From: Shewanella amazonensis SB2B
Lineage (GTDB): Bacteria; Pseudomonadota; Gammaproteobacteria; Enterobacterales; Shewanellaceae
Assembly (NCBI RefSeq): GCF_000015245.1
Contig: NC_008700.1
Coordinates: forward strand, 2,486,001 to 2,550,000
Length of the DNA: 64,000 nucleotides
Direction: 5' to 3'
Position numbers and translations under genes: made by a program. Of the stretch, positions 43,076 through 52,146 are shown in pieces (the first letter of the stretch is position 1; the number at the start of each line of letters is the position of its first letter). The notes beneath the pieces were generated by a model. That model saw only the letters and a program-made list of their open reading frames with translations. It searched no databases and was not told the DNA's origin.

Positions 43076-43612
43076 TCAGTACACCAATACTGCGCGACGG
43101 TTCTTGGAGAAACCTTCATCGGTACGGGTCAGATCCTGTGGCTTTTCTTCGCCGTAGCTGACAATGCTCATCTGGGCAGGTTGTACACCCATGGCCTGCA
43201 GATACTTGGCAACGGCCTTGGCACGGCGCTCACCCAGGGCAATGTTGTACTCAGGGGTACCGCGTTCGTCAGAGTGACCTTCAATGAGGATACGCACTGA
43301 GGGGTTTTCAAGCAGATAGTTACCGTGGGCCAGCAGAATATCGGCTGACAACGGCGACACTTCACTGCGGTCGAAGTCGAAGTAAATCACGTTCTCGCGG
43401 CGCAGTTCTTCCTGCTTCATGCGCATCTGCTCTTCGGGAGTCAGCATGCCGGATACGCTGCCGGTTTCAACGCCGCCCATGCTTGAGCCGCTGCCACCCA
43501 GACTGCTGGATGAGCCGCTGGCATCAGTGGCTGAGTCGGTTGAGCTACAGGCAGACAAAGCCATGATAGGAGCCACAATCAGCATGGTCTTAAGCAGTTT
43601 GTTCAATTCCAT
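43076..43612 (-). CDS. pal: Peptidoglycan-associated lipoprotein Pal
   Basis: 178 residues. Signal with lipobox LSAC (lipidated C22), a Ser/Gly-rich linker with repeated SSS/GG runs, then the OmpA-like peptidoglycan-binding domain: VIYFDFDRSEVSP, VRILIEGHSDERGTPEYN, ALGERRAKAVAKYL, SIVSYGEEKP. Anchored in the outer membrane and bound by TolB and TolA. The linker is more glycine/serine-rich than in E. coli. It lies 36 bases after tolB. Confidence 0.97.
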   Translation of the reverse strand: MELNKLLKTMLIVAPIMALSACSSTDSATDASGSSSSLGGSGSSMGGVETGSVSGMLTPEEQMRMKQEELRRENVIYFDFDRSEVSPLSADILLAHGNYLLENPSVRILIEGHSDERGTPEYNIALGERRAKAVAKYLQAMGVQPAQMSIVSYGEEKPQDLTRTDEGFSKNRRAVLVY

Positions 43613-43648
43613 TTTTAAATCCTTTAATCAATCGATGATGATAATTCG

Positions 43649-44974
43649 TTACAGGAACGGTGACCAGGAAGGTGATTTCACCTCCCCCTGCCCCGCGGGC
43701 AATCTTGCCTTAAAGCGTCCATCCGTAGACACGGCAGCGAGCACCTGCCGGCCCTGATGCGTGGTGCCATAAATGACCATGGTGCCATTGGGCGCCACGC
43801 TGGGAGATTCGTCCAAACGGGTCGTGGTCAGCACCTGCATAAACCGGGTTTCCAGATCCATGCGAGCGATATTGAACTTGCCGTTGGTACGGTTTACAAA
43901 AATCAGGGTGCGGCCGTCCGGGGTAATGGAGCCACCGAGGTTCCACTCACCATCAAAGGTCAGACGGGTCAACTTGCCGGAGTCCAGCTCCACCTTATAC
44001 AGCTGAGGTCTGCCGCCACGCTCAGAGGTGATAAGCAGCGACTTGCCATCGGGGAACCAGCTTGGCTCTGTGTCGATAGCATAGTGGTTGGTTATCCGGC
44101 GGGTGGTCTTGGTGGCGATGTCGATGGTATAGATTTCGCTCTGACCGTCTTTAGACAGCGTCACCGCCAAGGTTTTGCCATCGGGCGAAAAACTTGGCGC
44201 ACCATTAATTCCGGGAAAGCTGGAGACCTTGGTACGGGCCTGAGTAAAGATGTCCTGTACAAAGATTTCGGCCTTGCGGTTTTCAAAGCTGACATAAGCC
44301 AGGCGGCGACCATCCGGCGACCAGGCAGGCGACATCAGCGGCTCAGGGGAGCGCAGCAACATGTGCTCGTTGTAGCCGTCATAATCGGCAATCATCAAAC
44401 GGTATGGGGCTTTCTCGGCATGATTTACCACCACGTAAGCGATACGGGTCAAAAAAGCGCCGCGAATACCGGTGAGTTTTTCGTAGACCACATCGCTGAT
44501 GCGATGACCATACTGGCGGAACTGGGCCGCGGTAATCACCGTCTGGCGGCTATCCAACAGCAGGTCCTGCTTGTTCAGCGGCGCCTGACCGGCCAATTGC
44601 GCTTTCAGCAAATCAATCAAATCAAAGGTCACCAGATACTGATCCGGGCCATAAGGCTTGATGGCGCCAACCACGGCCGCTTCGGCGTTAATACCGGTCC
44701 ATTTTTGCGGTGCAAATTCAGCGAGGGTAGAAATACCGCTTTGCGGCAATCCCAACGCATCCAAAGGTTTAAAAGTACCACTGCGGGTGAGATCCGATGC
44801 CACAACATCTGAAATCTGTGATGGAACCGGGCCAGTTCCCTGCCAAACAAAGGGCACCACTGCAATGGGTCGGGCAGCATCAACACCTTCGGTGATAACG
44901 ATGTCCAAAGCGGCCTTCACGGGCAAAGACAGAGCGGCAATTATCAGCAGCGCCCACTTTCCGATGATCTTCAT
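43649..44974 (-). CDS. tolB: Tol-Pal system beta-propeller protein TolB
   Basis: Periplasmic protein that binds Pal and, through its N-terminus, TolA. 441 residues: signal peptide ending AALSLPVKA, N-terminal alpha/beta domain (ITEGVDAARPIAVVPFVW), then a six-bladed propeller with repeated SPDG/TPDG turns (MSPAWSPDGRRLAYVSFE, GAPSFSPDGKTLAVTLS, EPSWFPDGKSLLITSE, GGSITPDGRTLIFVN). Ten bases separate it from tolA. Confidence 0.97.
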   Translation of the reverse strand: MKIIGKWALLIIAALSLPVKAALDIVITEGVDAARPIAVVPFVWQGTGPVPSQISDVVASDLTRSGTFKPLDALGLPQSGISTLAEFAPQKWTGINAEAAVVGAIKPYGPDQYLVTFDLIDLLKAQLAGQAPLNKQDLLLDSRQTVITAAQFRQYGHRISDVVYEKLTGIRGAFLTRIAYVVVNHAEKAPYRLMIADYDGYNEHMLLRSPEPLMSPAWSPDGRRLAYVSFENRKAEIFVQDIFTQARTKVSSFPGINGAPSFSPDGKTLAVTLSKDGQSEIYTIDIATKTTRRITNHYAIDTEPSWFPDGKSLLITSERGGRPQLYKVELDSGKLTRLTFDGEWNLGGSITPDGRTLIFVNRTNGKFNIARMDLETRFMQVLTTTRLDESPSVAPNGTMVIYGTTHQGRQVLAAVSTDGRFKARLPAGQGEVKSPSWSPFL

Positions 44975-44983
44975 GAAACTCCT

Positions 44984-45967
44984 TTAGATTTCCGGTTGCA
45001 CGGTCAAATTGATTTCTTTCATCAGCTGGTACACCTCAGGCTCAGGTGATACCGGCAGACGTCCGGCCTTGGTAATGGCCGCTTTGGCGGCGCGGCACAC
45101 CACGCCGTCCCCTTCCCGCGCTTCGGCGGTGGTCACAAAACCATCGCTGGCGAGACGGATAAACATTTTGCAGCTTTTGCCGCGCATCGACTCATCCACC
45201 ACCAGGTTGCGCTGAATGGTAGCCTTGATCATGGCGGTATATCTGTCGCGCTCAGATACAAGTTGACGATTGCGCGCCGCATTAATGGTGGCCTGCTCAG
45301 CGGCCATCATATCGGCCAACTCCTGCTCACGGCGCGCAGCTTCTTCTGCGGCCTTGCGCTTACGTTCTGCTTCCGCCTTACGCTTAGCCTCTTCCTCAGC
45401 TTTGCGCTTACGCTCTTCCTCGGCCTTGCGTTTACGCTCTTCCTCGGCTTTCTTGGCGGCAGCCTCTTCAGCCTTACGCTTATCCTCTGCCTTCTTGGCC
45501 GCTTCTTCTGCTGCCTTGCGCTCAGACTCTTTACGCACTCGCTCTTTTTCAGCCTTGTCAGCAGCTTGTTTGGCCTGCTCTTCCTTGCGCTTCGCTTCAT
45601 CGATGGCCTTTTGGGTCTCGATTTCTTTTTGCTTACGCTCGATTTCGAGCTGTTTCAACTTGGCCTGCTCCTGCTCACGGGCCTTACGGGCTTCGTCGGC
45701 CTTGCGTTCGAGCTCTTCCTGACGCAGCTGTTCGCGGCGCTCGGCGTCACGCTTCTCTTGTTTAATTTTCTCAGCCGCTGCCGCCACCTTTTGCTGGTCT
45801 ATCAGTACAGCCTGCACAGGCGCGGCAGCTGCGGGTTCCGGGGTCTCGAGCTTTTTGGTAAAAAAGTCCAGCGCGCCCAGCGCCAACACCAGAATAATAC
45901 CCAGGTGTATGGCCAGGGAAATGGCCACAGGCAAGGTCAAACTTGAATTGGATTTCTTCGCGGACAC
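44984..45967 (-). CDS. tolA: Tol-Pal energy-coupling protein TolA
   Basis: 327 residues. One membrane helix near residues 14-33 (SLAIHLGIILVLALGALDFF), then a long single helix made of K/E/A/R repeats (about 60-225, e.g. KRKAEEERKRKAEEEAKRK), and a globular C-terminal domain III (DRYTAMIKATIQRNL, MRGKSCKMFIRLASDGFV). Spans the periplasm from TolQR to Pal/TolB. The low-complexity helix is where length variation is expected between strains. Confidence 0.96.
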   Translation of the reverse strand: MSAKKSNSSLTLPVAISLAIHLGIILVLALGALDFFTKKLETPEPAAAAPVQAVLIDQQKVAAAAEKIKQEKRDAERREQLRQEELERKADEARKAREQEQAKLKQLEIERKQKEIETQKAIDEAKRKEEQAKQAADKAEKERVRKESERKAAEEAAKKAEDKRKAEEAAAKKAEEERKRKAEEERKRKAEEEAKRKAEAERKRKAAEEAARREQELADMMAAEQATINAARNRQLVSERDRYTAMIKATIQRNLVVDESMRGKSCKMFIRLASDGFVTTAEAREGDGVVCRAAKAAITKAGRLPVSPEPEVYQLMKEINLTVQPEI

Positions 45968-45971
45968 CCTG

Positions 45972-46409
45972 TTACTTCTCCTGTGGCGAGTCCGTCATCA
46001 GCCCCACCGAGGGCACTCCGGCTTTTTGCAGCGTGATCATCAACTGAATAACGTCCTCATAGGGAATAGTGCGATCGGCTTTCACCACCACGGGGCGCTC
46101 AGGCTCCAGCATTATCATGGCCGCAACCTGAGTTGCAACATCATCGAGGGTCAGCACGTCTTTGGCGCTGCTGCCACTGCCAATATCCAGATAGTAATCC
46201 CCATTGGCATCAATGGAGGCCACTACCGGTGGCTTACTGTCTGTGGACAGGGCTTCAGCCTCACCTGTGGGCAAGTCGACCTTGACGCCCTGAGTCACAA
46301 TGGGCGCAGTCGCCATAAAGATGATAAGCAGCACCAGCATCACGTCGATATAAGGGACGACGTTGATTTCAGCCACGGGGCGGCGGCGCTTGCGCTGATA
46401 ACCGTGCAT
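45972..46409 (-). CDS. tolR: Tol-Pal motor protein TolR
   Basis: 145 residues, ExbD family. Short cytosolic N-terminus (KRRRPVAEINVVPYIDVMLVLLIIFM) with the proton-conducting aspartate in PYIDVMLVL, one membrane helix, then a periplasmic domain. Its start overlaps the tolQ stop by one base (ATGA), implying coupled translation. Confidence 0.97.
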   Translation of the reverse strand: MHGYQRKRRRPVAEINVVPYIDVMLVLLIIFMATAPIVTQGVKVDLPTGEAEALSTDSKPPVVASIDANGDYYLDIGSGSSAKDVLTLDDVATQVAAMIMLEPERPVVVKADRTIPYEDVIQLMITLQKAGVPSVGLMTDSPQEK

Positions 46410-47098
46410 CAGGCTGACTCCTTCTCGGCATACGCCTGACGGTGCAGGATGCTGGAGAACTCTTCCATAAAGTTCACATAGGTGCCTTCCAGCTTCTCCA
46501 CCTCGGTGGAATAGCGGTTATAGAAGATCACCGCAGGAATCGCAGCAGCCAGACCCATGGCCGTGGCAATCAGCGCTTCGGCAATGGCGGGCGCCACAAT
46601 ACCCAGGGTGGGGTTTTGCACAGCACCCAGGGCGATAAAGGCATTCATAATCCCCCATACGGTACCAAAGAGGCCGATGTAAGGGCTGGTTGAACCTATG
46701 GTGGCCAGCAGCGGCAGATTGGTTTCGAGCTTTTCCAGCTCACGGGACAGGGTCACACGCATAGCACGGTAAGTACCGTCCATCACCGCGCCGGGGACCC
46801 GGGCCGACAAGCGTGCCAGGCGGGAATACTCTTTAAAGCCAGTCACAAACATGGCTTCGAGGCCTGCATTGGCGTCGCCGCGGGCAGACAGTTCTTGATA
46901 TAGGCGATTCAAATCCACCCCAGACCAGAATTTGTCTTCAAATTTGGCAGAGCGCGACTTGGCGGCCTTGATGAGGTTGCGGCGCTGAATGATCACCGCC
47001 CAGGACAGGACCGACAGACCAACCAGCACAAGCATCACCAGCTTGACCAGCAAGCTTGCCTGTAAAAAGAGTCCCAAAAACGAAATATCAGCGTGCAC
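46409..47098 (-). CDS. tolQ: Tol-Pal motor protein TolQ
   Basis: 229 residues, MotA/TolQ/ExbB family with three membrane helices (LLVKLVMLVLVGLSVLSWAV; ATIGSTSPYIGLFGTVWGIM; PAIAEALIATAMGLAAAIPAV). Forms the proton channel with TolR. The start is GTG 47098, lying 11 bases inside the end of ybgC; codons from there fit the family N-terminus. Confidence 0.96.
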   Translation of the reverse strand: MHADISFLGLFLQASLLVKLVMLVLVGLSVLSWAVIIQRRNLIKAAKSRSAKFEDKFWSGVDLNRLYQELSARGDANAGLEAMFVTGFKEYSRLARLSARVPGAVMDGTYRAMRVTLSRELEKLETNLPLLATIGSTSPYIGLFGTVWGIMNAFIALGAVQNPTLGIVAPAIAEALIATAMGLAAAIPAVIFYNRYSTEVEKLEGTYVNFMEEFSSILHRQAYAEKESA

Positions 47099-47489
47099 CT
47101 TGTGTTAACTCCTGCGCTATATGGGGTGGAATGGCATGGGGCCGCATCTTCGACAATGCCACGCAGGCAACCACTATGTGTCCCTCGCAGTAACAGGTGC
47201 CGGCCTCATCCAGAAGTCGTTGTTCGAAAACCATGGAGGCTTTCTTCATCTCTATGACAGTGGAATGCACAAAAAGATTCTGCTCAAATCGCGCCGCTTT
47301 ACGAAACTCAATCTCGGCCCGCTTCACCACAAAGGCGATATCGCCAGCCAGCAGCTCGGTTTGGCTGATGCCAAGGGCGCGCAGCCATTCGCTTCTTGCC
47401 CGCTCGAAAAAGTTGAGATAATTGGAGTGATATACTACCCCACCGGCATCGGTATCTTCGTAGTAGACGGAAATAGGCCAGATAAACAT
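47088..47489 (-). CDS. ybgC: Acyl-CoA thioesterase YbgC
   Basis: 133 residues, hotdog fold, first gene of the Tol-Pal operon. VYYEDTDAGGVVYHSNYLNFFERARSEWL holds the catalytic Asp and the family signature. E. coli YbgC hydrolyses short acyl-CoAs and interacts with acyl carrier protein and phospholipid-synthesis enzymes. ATG 47489 aligns with the E. coli start, though its AGGA is about 14 bases away; a TTG at 47504 is the alternative. Confidence 0.94.
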   Translation of the reverse strand: MFIWPISVYYEDTDAGGVVYHSNYLNFFERARSEWLRALGISQTELLAGDIAFVVKRAEIEFRKAARFEQNLFVHSTVIEMKKASMVFEQRLLDEAGTCYCEGHIVVACVALSKMRPHAIPPHIAQELTQGAR

Positions 47490-47594
47490 GGCAAATGCGC
47501 ACAAATCCTGTTGTTAAAGTGAGGCCTACTATACCTAGCCTGCTCGGGATTGTGAATGGCCGCTCCCCCGCCAACTGTAAAGAAAAATAAATGA

Positions 47595-47618
47595 TAAAAG
47601 GGGCCAAAGCCCCTTGTA
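47595..47618 (-). terminator. Intrinsic terminator after the prolyl oligopeptidase gene
   Basis: Stem AAGGGGC/GCCCCTT with a 4-base loop, then TTTTATC on the minus strand, about 30 bases past the stop. Confidence 0.75.
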
Positions 47619-47645
47619 TCAACGCATTTTTTGTGCGTTTTGCGT

Positions 47646-49802
47646 TCAGAGTTCAGTTGGCAGGGTTAAACCGAAGTTTTGCCACAAAAACGCATAGATG
47701 TCGGCAAACTCGGCAATCTGCATCGCCGTGGGTTTACCGGCACCATGGCCAGCCTTTGATTCAATTCGCATAATCACAGGCGCTTGTCCCTGCTGTTTGG
47801 CCTGCAGCATGGCACCAAACTTGAAGCTATGCAGCGGTACTACGCGATCGTCATGGTCGGCTGTCATCACCATGGTGGCAGGATAGGTCTGCGCTTTCAC
47901 ATTGTGATAAGGCGAATACGCCAGCAGGTATGGAAAATCTTCGGCATTGTCCGCACTGCCATATTCTGCCGTCCAGGCCCAACCTATGGTGAACTTTTGG
48001 AAGCGCAGCATATCCAGTACACCCACTGCAGGCAGGATGGCGGCAAACAAATCGGGTCTCTGGGTTACGGCTGCGCCCATCAAGAGGCCACCATTACTGC
48101 GACCATAGGCGCCAAGCTTGCTGCTGTTGGTGTAATTTTCGCTGATGAGATATTCGGCAGCAGCAAAATAGTCGTCAAACACGTTTTGCTTTTTACCGAA
48201 CATACCGGCCTTGTGCCACTCTTCACCGTATTCGCTGCCACCACGCAGGGCCGGCACCGCATAAATGCCGCCCATGTCCAGCCAGGCTATGGTGGCCGGG
48301 CTGAAGCGTGGGGTCATGGAGATGGAGAAACCGCCGTAGGCATATAGCAGCGTTGGATTTTTACCGTCTTTCTTCAGGCCCTTCTTATAACTGACCAGCA
48401 TGGGGATGCGGGTACCGTCTTTGCTGGTGTAGAACACCTGCTCAGACACATAGTCATCCGGATTGAAGGATACCTTGGGCGCACTGAACACCTCATTGGT
48501 GCCCTTATTCAGATCGTACTTGTAGATGGTCTGAGGCTGTACATAGCTGTTGAAGATGTAATAAAAGTAAGGCTTGCTGGCCTTGCCGTAGGGACCGGCA
48601 ATCTTGCCCTTACCCGGCAGCGGCACATCTTCACGCTTTACGCCATCCATGTTGTAAATGGACAATTGACCCAACACATCGTGCAGGTAACTCACCACCA
48701 GGTGTTCGCTGATGATACTGACTTCAGCGATGGGGTCCTGAGATTCTGGTACCAGGGTACGCCAATTGTCTTTGGCGGGATTGCGGGTATCTACGGCGAT
48801 GATGCGACCTCTTGGTGCGTCCAAATCGGTCTTAAAGTAGAACACCGGACCTTCATTGCCGAGGAACTGGTATTCAGCTTCCAGTTCGCTCATCAACTCA
48901 ACTACTTTAAGACTTTTATCTTTCAGTGGTTTATAGAAAAAGCGATTGCGGCTGTCTGTACCGACTGACACGCTGATCAGCAAGAAGTTACCATCATCGG
49001 ACACCGTGGACGAAAAGCCCCACTCTGGTTGATCAGGGCGCTCGTATACCAGGGTATCCTTGGCCTGCTCGTCGCCAATACGATGGAAATACACCTTCTG
49101 GTTGTAGTTCACATCGACCAGGATATCGCCGCCAGCCGGCGCATCGTAACGAGAGTAGTACACGCCACTGTTGTCATGGGCCCATTCGGCACGGGAAAAT
49201 TTGATCCAGTTCAGGCTGTCGGCCAACTTGCGACCGGTGGCCACATCGATAAAGGCCCACTCCTGCCAGTCGGAGCCTGACTTGGAGACGCCGTAAGCCA
49301 GCGTTTTGCCATCACCGCTTACGGAGACGCCGGACAGGGCCACAGTGCCATCGGCTGAAAGCGTATTGGGGTCAAGCAACACCCGCTCATCACCTCCCTT
49401 TTCACTCACATAAAGTACGTTTTGTGATTGAAGGCCATTGTTTCTGAATATAAAGCGATTTTCACCGTGCTCAAAAGGTGCACCAACTTTCTCAAAGTTC
49501 CACAGCTCGGTAATGCGGTCAACCACCACTTGTTTATTGGGGATGGCGGCAAGGTATTCTTCACCAAAAGCCTGTTGCCGTTTGACCCAATCCTCAGTCT
49601 CAGGGCTGCTTTCTTCGAGCCAGCGATAAGGGTCTTGCACTTCAACGCCGTGGATTTGTTCGCTTATGGCAACCGTTTGGCTGGCAGGATAAGCGATAGC
49701 CGCCACGGGGGCGTCTACGGTCGCGTCTTTGGTGTGACAGCCTGATAATCCCAGGGCAAAGCCCAGGGTCAGCAGGCTTAGAGTGCTGATTCTGCTTGTC
49801 AT
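47646..49802 (-). CDS. Prolyl oligopeptidase family (S9A) lipoprotein
   Basis: 718 residues. Signal with lipobox LSGC (C about 22), so anchored in the envelope. Beta-propeller N-terminal domain (VQDPYRWLEE, WIKFSRAEWAHDNSGVYYSRYD), then alpha/beta-hydrolase domain with catalytic Ser in GAYGRSNGGLLMGA, Asp in MVMTADHDDRVVPLHSFKF and His in ESKAGHGAG. Cuts after proline in short peptides. ATG 49802 has AAAGGAAG 7 bases upstream and gives the lipoprotein signal; the frame open further upstream is not a gene extension. Confidence 0.93.
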   Translation of the reverse strand: MTSRISTLSLLTLGFALGLSGCHTKDATVDAPVAAIAYPASQTVAISEQIHGVEVQDPYRWLEESSPETEDWVKRQQAFGEEYLAAIPNKQVVVDRITELWNFEKVGAPFEHGENRFIFRNNGLQSQNVLYVSEKGGDERVLLDPNTLSADGTVALSGVSVSGDGKTLAYGVSKSGSDWQEWAFIDVATGRKLADSLNWIKFSRAEWAHDNSGVYYSRYDAPAGGDILVDVNYNQKVYFHRIGDEQAKDTLVYERPDQPEWGFSSTVSDDGNFLLISVSVGTDSRNRFFYKPLKDKSLKVVELMSELEAEYQFLGNEGPVFYFKTDLDAPRGRIIAVDTRNPAKDNWRTLVPESQDPIAEVSIISEHLVVSYLHDVLGQLSIYNMDGVKREDVPLPGKGKIAGPYGKASKPYFYYIFNSYVQPQTIYKYDLNKGTNEVFSAPKVSFNPDDYVSEQVFYTSKDGTRIPMLVSYKKGLKKDGKNPTLLYAYGGFSISMTPRFSPATIAWLDMGGIYAVPALRGGSEYGEEWHKAGMFGKKQNVFDDYFAAAEYLISENYTNSSKLGAYGRSNGGLLMGAAVTQRPDLFAAILPAVGVLDMLRFQKFTIGWAWTAEYGSADNAEDFPYLLAYSPYHNVKAQTYPATMVMTADHDDRVVPLHSFKFGAMLQAKQQGQAPVIMRIESKAGHGAGKPTAMQIAEFADIYAFLWQNFGLTLPTEL

Positions 49803-50071
49803 TGTTGTCTTCCTTTGCAGTAGAGAGGTGCATTGCCGCTGCTCACTATACCCCCAAAAATGGAGGTGGCAATGGCGGGTAAACATGGTGGCGAAACTTT
49901 CGCCAAAGCCCGGCGTTAAAAGAGTGATAACATCTTATGGCGATGCCATACGCTTTTTTATGCTTGATATCTGCTTAATTACTCGAAATATCTGGATTCA
50001 GGCCGTTAACGTGCGCAAGATCACACAATAATCCATTAGTTAAACTAATCTCAAATTCCAATTTTTCTCGT

Positions 50072-50100
50072 TTGTTGTTCTTATCATACCTGACTACAAT
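50072..50100 (+). promoter_or_regulatory. Candidate sigma-70 promoter of an orphan transcript
   Basis: TTGTTG (50072-50077), a 17-base spacer and TACAAT (50095-50100). The -10 matches the consensus at 5 of 6 bases. Predicted start near 50107, upstream of an otherwise unexplained plus-strand terminator. Confidence 0.45.
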
Positions 50101-50106
50101 GGCCAC

Positions 50107-50276
50107 GTTTTCCGGAAGTGTCTGCTTGGCAGATTGTGAAAACAAAGAACATTTTATCGCTGTGTCTGACACATCGATATCATCCCTGGTTCTTATGCTT
50201 GACTTCCTTCCTTCAATTTGTTGATTGCAATGCTTATTCTTTTGCGGCCCACTTGAAATCAAGTGGGCTTTTTTTT
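50107..50276 (+). ncRNA. Candidate small RNA (about 170 nt)
   Basis: Bounded by the predicted promoter and a strong Rho-independent terminator (stem GCCCACTT/AAGTGGGC, loop GAAATC, then T8 at 50269-50276). Both flanking genes are on the minus strand, so neither uses this terminator. The interval has no convincing ORF, contains a TGTGTC-T-GACACA hairpin (50160-50172) and has a U-rich single-stranded run before the final hairpin, as in Hfq-binding sRNAs. I do not recognise it as a named RNA. Confidence 0.4.
50247..50276 (+). terminator. Strong plus-strand intrinsic terminator without an obvious gene
   Basis: 8-bp stem GCCCACTT/AAGTGGGC, 6-base loop and T8. The minus strand has no T run, so it works in one direction only. 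Confidence 0.85.
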
Positions 50277-50302
50277 ACATCCCGATTTGCATCCCTGCCC
50301 AA

Positions 50303-50335
50303 CAAAAAAGACCGCGTCGGCGGCCTTTTATATGA
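50303..50335 (-). terminator. Intrinsic terminator of motY
   Basis: On the minus strand AAAGGCCGC/GCGGTCTTT pairs fully with one G-U, followed by T6, 15 bases past the motY stop. Confidence 0.8.
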
Positions 50336-50349
50336 AGAAAATTTAATCC

Positions 50350-51219
50350 TCAAATAGCTTTGGTTATCTGGATAACCACCCGGCGGTTTCGCTGGCGCTC
50401 GTCGGCCCCCTGATTGGATGCCACGTGACGCGTTTCCCCATGACCTTCTGTCTGGATTCGGTCAGCGGGGATGCCTTTACTGACAAAAAAGTCCTTCACT
50501 GAATCAGCGCGCTTGTCAGACACCTTTTGATTCAGGTTACGGCCGCCATGGCTGTCGGTATAGGCATTGATAAGGATAAGCTCAACATCGGGATCCAGGC
50601 TCAGGTATTCCTGCACCCGTGCCAGCTGCGCCTTGGAAAAGCGGGTCAGTTCAGTTCCGCCCGACTCATAATTGAGCACCGTAAAGGCAATATCATCGAA
50701 ACTGTATGGCAGCAGGCCTGAAAGACACTGACGGAATTCTGTGTACTTGCGGCGGAAATTGGCGGCCGACAGACCCACGGCAACCTTATTGTTGCTGTTG
50801 TACCAGTCGGCATAATAGAAAGTAGGCTCACGTCCCCGCTCAAGCTCGGTCAGCATGGACCAGGCGGCCTTTTTGGGTACTTCCCCGTTAAAGTCTCTCA
50901 TATATGAGAGCCTGGTAATGGTGGACTGAACTTCGCCGGGGCGCCAGGAGGGCGCTTTACTCACCAGAGTTGCCGCCGTCGCTGCATCAGGCTTTGACCA
51001 CATATCCAGGGTAAACAGTAGATTCTGATCTTTCCCCGCAGCACTGGAAAACACCGCCTTGCCGTAAGCCGGAATATCATGCTCCAAACTGCAGCGAATA
51101 CGGGAGTTCTCAGCCAGGCGCCACTGGGAGTCGGCAATGCTGGCCACGTAGTGACGCATGTCGGCCGCCGCGCCCAGGGGCAGCAGCAGTGCAGATAGAA
51201 TAAAGCAGTTACGCCACAT
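50350..51219 (-). CDS. motY: Sodium-type flagellar motor protein MotY
   Basis: 289 residues. Signal peptide (CFILSALLLPLGAAA), an N-terminal domain that binds the basal-body T ring (AVFSSAAGKDQNLLFTLDMW, APSWRPGEVQSTITRLSYM, YSFDDIAFTVLNYESGG) and a C-terminal OmpA-like peptidoglycan-binding domain (ELILINAYTDSHGGRNLNQKVSDKRADSV, RIQTEGHGETRHVASN, QRNRRVVI). It closely follows Vibrio MotY, which recruits PomA/PomB stators. ATG 51219 is chosen over GTG 51231. Divergent from rnt, as in Vibrio. Confidence 0.93.
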   Translation of the reverse strand: MWRNCFILSALLLPLGAAADMRHYVASIADSQWRLAENSRIRCSLEHDIPAYGKAVFSSAAGKDQNLLFTLDMWSKPDAATAATLVSKAPSWRPGEVQSTITRLSYMRDFNGEVPKKAAWSMLTELERGREPTFYYADWYNSNNKVAVGLSAANFRRKYTEFRQCLSGLLPYSFDDIAFTVLNYESGGTELTRFSKAQLARVQEYLSLDPDVELILINAYTDSHGGRNLNQKVSDKRADSVKDFFVSKGIPADRIQTEGHGETRHVASNQGADERQRNRRVVIQITKAI

Positions 51220-51362
51220 AGGAATTCTCACAATTCAATGCTTACTCTGGAACTATCGACCAATATTCCCGGTTCTTTAGCGCAGATTTTGCGCAATCAA
51301 ACATGACAGCCAAGGCGCCTTTTAGCATAATAGCGCCCTTTGCAACGACCAGAGAATTCAGG

Positions 51363-52079
51363 ATGTCTGACGCCTTCAACCCCAACAAGCTCAAGTACCG
51401 GTTCCGTGGCTATTATCCTGTGGTAATCGATGTAGAAACCGCCGGCTTCAATGCCCAGACCGATGCCTTGCTGGAAATAGCCGTCACCCTGCTGACTATG
51501 GACGATAACGGCATGCTGGCGCTGGATAAAACACTGCATTTTCATATTGAGCCCTTTGAAGGTGCCAATCTCGAACCTGCTGCGCTGGCCTTTAACGGCA
51601 TAGACCCAAGTAATCCCCTGCGTGGGGCCGTCAGTGAAAAAGAGGCGATGCTGGAAATATTCAAGGCGGTGCGCAAAGGCATGAAAGCCGCTGATTGCCA
51701 CAGGGCCGTGATAGTGGCCCACAATGCCGCCTTCGACCATGGCTTTGTGACCAAGGCGATTGACCGCAGTGGCGTAAAACGCTCGCCATTCCATCCCTTT
51801 GCCACTTTTGATACTGCCTGTTTGTCTGGTCTGGCCCTGGGGCATACAGTGCTGGCGCAGGCCTGTAAAATCGCCGGTATTCCCTTCGACAATAAAGAAG
51901 CCCACAGCGCCCTCTACGATACCGAGCGTACCGCCGAGCTCTTCTGTTATATCGTCAACCGCTGGAAGTCCCTCGGTGGCTGGCCATTACTGGGCGCCGA
52001 GGCTCTGGATGACGCCGAGAATACGGCTGCGGATAAGGAGATCGATGATGAGGATACCCTGGGTAGCACTGGCGAATAA
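51363..52079 (+). CDS. rnt: Ribonuclease T
   Basis: 3'-exonuclease that trims tRNAs and other stable RNAs. 238 residues, DEDDh family: YYPVVIDVETAGFNAQTDALLEIA (first Asp/Glu), HFHIEPFEGANLEP, VAHNAAFDHGFV, and the final HxxxxD in EAHSALYDTERTAELF. The frame is open 60 bases upstream, but ATG 51363 matches the family start. The acidic C-terminal tail after residue 215 is variable in the family. Confidence 0.97.
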   Translation: MSDAFNPNKLKYRFRGYYPVVIDVETAGFNAQTDALLEIAVTLLTMDDNGMLALDKTLHFHIEPFEGANLEPAALAFNGIDPSNPLRGAVSEKEAMLEIFKAVRKGMKAADCHRAVIVAHNAAFDHGFVTKAIDRSGVKRSPFHPFATFDTACLSGLALGHTVLAQACKIAGIPFDNKEAHSALYDTERTAELFCYIVNRWKSLGGWPLLGAEALDDAENTAADKEIDDEDTLGSTGE

Positions 52080-52146
52080 GCGACTCTTCCCCTCCATGTG
52101 CTGATAGCGCCGCATAAATCAAAAGCGCCTAAGCGAATCACTGAAA

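Larger units (their letters stand above)
49803..50349. other. 547-base gene-free stretch
   Basis: AT-richer than its neighbours. It holds the upstream region of the S9 peptidase gene, an ATTAGTT/AACTAAT inverted repeat (50035-50049), a plus-strand promoter-terminator pair (see candidate ncRNA) and the motY terminator. A 95-codon minus-strand frame (50262-49975) lacks a ribosome site and starts inside a terminator hairpin, so I do not call it a gene. Confidence 0.6.

Noticed and set aside
45290..45760. Low-complexity repeat region as a mobile or satellite element
   Set aside because: It is the coding sequence of the TolA K/E/A-rich helix, in frame throughout.
49975..50262. 95-codon minus-strand frame in the gene-free stretch
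   Set aside because: Starts inside a terminator hairpin, no ribosome site, no recognised family; partly protein-like composition only.
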